Shown here in pieces: positions 61,952 to 64,000 of a stretch of 64,000 nt of DNA. The translations under genes were made by a program, and so were the position numbers. Positions within the stretch are counted from its first letter, which is position 1. Each line of letters starts with the position of its first letter. Under the pieces are notes generated by a model. That model did not search any database and was not told the DNA's origin. It saw only the letters and a program-made list of their open reading frames with translations. The DNA comes from Dryomyza anilis (Eukaryota > Arthropoda > Insecta > Diptera > Dryomyzidae), in NCBI GenBank assembly GCA_951804985.1, contig OX638133.1, positions 75,150,367-75,214,366 of the forward strand, read 5' to 3'.

Positions 61952-62160
61952 TATTGCTTTTATGAAAAACAGGAATTAGTCGTTATATTTCAAATATAAC
62001 AAGCACTTTAAAATTGATAAAGCTTCTATTTCATGAATGAAATGTAATGCAAAATGTTAACTTATATTTATATTTTATGTTCTGACCACAATCTATTTTT
62101 GATTATCATATTGCAATATTTTCGAAATACAATTCTAATTCATAGGATTTTACGTGCAAA
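61952..62160 (+). repeat. Right member of the diverged duplicate that brackets the array
   Basis: Homologous to 16793-16976 in the same orientation. It starts only about 20 bp after the last recognisable monomer, while the left copy lies about 1.2 kb from the array; that gap holds the hAT-like end and the tRNA-like copy. Confidence 0.7.
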
Positions 62161-62895
62161 AGTTATATGTGCTCGAAAACTGTTCACATTATTTTTACCT
62201 TGTTGTAATCCAACCGACTAATATGAACATACCATAATCATGTACCGAAAAAAGTTCTGGATAAAATGGAAGACAACTGTCTTTATAAACATTAGTGTAA
62301 AAATACATATGTATTTGATTTATTTCCTTTATGTCCCATAGCAAAAGTGTTTGTATTGCAATAACTACATTTAATATTTATGTATACGTTCTAAATTTAA
62401 TAACTAAATTTGCATTGATTTTAACTGAATTTTGTAATTATTTATCGCTACTAAGTTTTGATTTTACGCATTTAAATGAAACTAGAATGATAATTTCAAT
62501 TCCGAAAGTCGTAAAGTAAACAAATTGCCAATATTTTTGTTTGCACTGTATTTATTCAATTTTAACGTAAGACCAAATAATCTTTACTACGATAGAGCAA
62601 ATGTCCAGCTAACGCAAAGTTTTAGTTGAACTAATAGAAAATGTTGATCGGGTAATAACAACTAAAGTTGTTGTAATAAAAATAACACCTACAACCATAG
62701 ATACGTATACACTTATTGTGAGACCAGCAGTTTTTGGTTTGATATATTTATGGGAATATGTTAGTAAAACCCATGAATTTGCGGTATTTTTTTAATGTTC
62801 CTACCCAAAAAAATAATTTATGTTTTTCAATAATCACAGATTTATAGGAAAAATTACAAAATACCAAATCAATGTTTATATTCTGTTATTAAATT
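62161..62895. other. AT-rich DNA, nothing recognised
   Basis: No gene or RNA was recognised. A tiny hairpin AACAACT/AGTTGTT lies near 62657-62672. Confidence 0.45.
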
Positions 62896-63214
62896 AAACG
62901 AGTTGGGAAAGTTAGGTCACATGGGTAAGTTCGGTCACATTGGACGGACTTTTATAGACGGTCAGGCCCGACCATGGAATACCCTACACCTTTGGTGGGG
63001 ATATTTAATTGTATACCTTAATTTAAGTTATTAATTACGCTGAACTGATAAGTATTTCTCAAGTTACTACGTTTTCGGACAGACAGACAGACAGACATGG
63101 CAAAACACACTCTGGTAGTGATGCTGATCAAGAATATATATACTTTTCCTTACCGGGCATGCCTCCTAAGGGGCGTTACAATATATGCACCCACTTAATA
63201 GTAGGGTATAAAAA
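62896..63214 (+). mobile_element. Dispersed mini-me/DINE-like repeat, copy D (internally deleted)
   Basis: Starts AAACGAGTTGGGAAAG, keeps the 'ggcccgacc' hairpin region and 'ataccctacacc', then jumps to the distal part: a (GACA)n microsatellite at about 63077-63096, 'tgatcaagaatatata', 'cctcctaaggggcg' and the end 'gtagggtataaaa'. The middle third found in copies A and C is missing. Confidence 0.75.
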
Positions 63215-63828
63215 TAATGTATAGCCAAGATTGCTATTTAGTAAATTTTTGATACAAAAATCAACTATTGAAAATTATAAATATTGTAGTTGGTGAGTTT
63301 CACATTTACGATTTGATTTCATTAAAGCGGTAAAAATGTTTTACGATTTTATTAAATGCAAATTATTTCTGCAAAACATGTTTCATTCATTTGAAATTTT
63401 ACCTATTTACTGCTCAGACATAATTTTTATTAGCATTTTATATAACAAAATTCTCGAAAATTCCTAGACAGACCACTAAAAAAATCTCAAAATTTTATGA
63501 ATAATATAAACACAAAACAAATAAAAGTTGTGTTAGCCATAAACTCATTTTCCAGATGTTTTTAAAGGTGAATGGTAGTTTTGCAATGTTGATAAGAGTA
63601 AAAGCAAAAAAGTATGTAGGAATATCATGCAATTTGGGTTTAATAATAATAATTGAACTGTTTGTTGATTTTTGCTTCACACAAAATGATCACAAAACAT
63701 TTATTTTACAAAATATTTGTATTATTTGCAACATTTTATTCCTTTTGTCTTTTACTTTGTTTCATTATTTTTGTAATGTTTGTTTGTTTCCAAATCAATT
63801 GCCTCCGAATAATATTTTCTATTTTCAG
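63215..63828. other. AT-rich DNA, possibly intronic
   Basis: No independent feature was recognised. If the exon at 63829 is real, this would be intron or upstream sequence. Its last bases form a pyrimidine-rich acceptor ('ttttctattttcag', ending 63828). Confidence 0.35.
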
Positions 63829-63961
63829 TATAAATTCCTACTCAGAAAATTCATATTTTGACAATTATAAGACGAGAAAATTTCAAGAATTGTTTAAAGA
63901 AAAATTGTCTGTGGAAGAATTGGAGAGAATATTTAATACTTATCCCCTTATTTTGTTAAAC
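63829..63961 (+). CDS. Possible internal exon of an unidentified gene
   Basis: A pyrimidine tract plus CAG (ends 63828) precedes, and AAC|GTGAGC (donor GT at 63962) follows, a 133-bp open segment. Read in the one open frame it encodes 44 full codons (preceded by one base of a split codon). The peptide is markedly hydrophilic and charged, with 'KTRKFQELFKEKLSVEELER' at its centre, unlike the hydrophobic noise of AT-rich frames around it. The frame also stays open past the donor to TAA at about 63983-63985, so it could instead be a terminal exon ending in 'SEP'. I do not recognise the protein. The window ends 15 bp later. Confidence 0.4.
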
Positions 63962-64000
63962 GTGAGCGTTAAAAGTGAGCCGTAAAATATTCCAGTCGTC

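Overview
This window looks like AT-rich, repeat-dominated, probably pericentromeric or otherwise heterochromatic DNA of a higher fly (Diptera). The reasons are a copia-type LTR retrotransposon with the copia-style internal tRNA-iMet primer site, several copies of a short dispersed element carrying a GACGGACAGACAGAC-type microsatellite next to a TA-rich 'tgatcaagaatatatata' motif (typical of fly mini-me/DINE-like repeats), and almost no host coding sequence. The species cannot be named from the sequence.

Layout: 1-1318 is AT-rich DNA with a hairpin and an 83-bp tandem duplication. 1319-6236 is a dispersed repeat split by a complete copia-type element (1641-5790; identical 150-bp LTRs, broken pol). 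6237-7722 holds further copies of the same dispersed repeat. 7723-18039 is transposon debris in AT-rich DNA: an inverted-repeat element near 8.9 kb, a tRNA-like sequence at 9.9 kb, a reverse-strand repeat end at 10.2 kb, a possible pogo/Tigger-like remnant at 11.3-11.9 kb, a complete 1180-bp foldback-type element with a 4-bp target duplication (12406-13585), a Helitron-like element with internal degenerate tandem repeats (14.8-15.6 kb), and a possible hAT end at 17.25 kb.

The main feature is 18160-61932: about 43.8 kb of a 159-bp satellite, roughly 275 monomer equivalents, with no gene inside. It is a mosaic of local higher-order repeats (375, 1733/2108, 1252, 2143/2302, 2707/2308, 292 and 753 bp) and long-range copies of rare variants. 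Between about 43.5 and 56.6 kb a subfamily has lost the one stop codon in a reverse-strand frame. Because 159 is 53 codons, this gives head-to-tail open frames of up to 276 codons. I treat these as by-products of the satellite, but the point can be tested.

A truncated second copy of the tRNA-like element lies about 70 bp outside the left edge of the array. A diverged duplicate of one unique-looking ~190-bp sequence lies on both sides of the array. 61933-63828 is AT-rich with one more dispersed repeat. At the extreme right a possible internal exon (63829-63961) of an unidentified gene is visible. No rRNA, CRISPR or complete host gene is recognisable. The only substantial protein-coding capacity is the defective retrotransposon.
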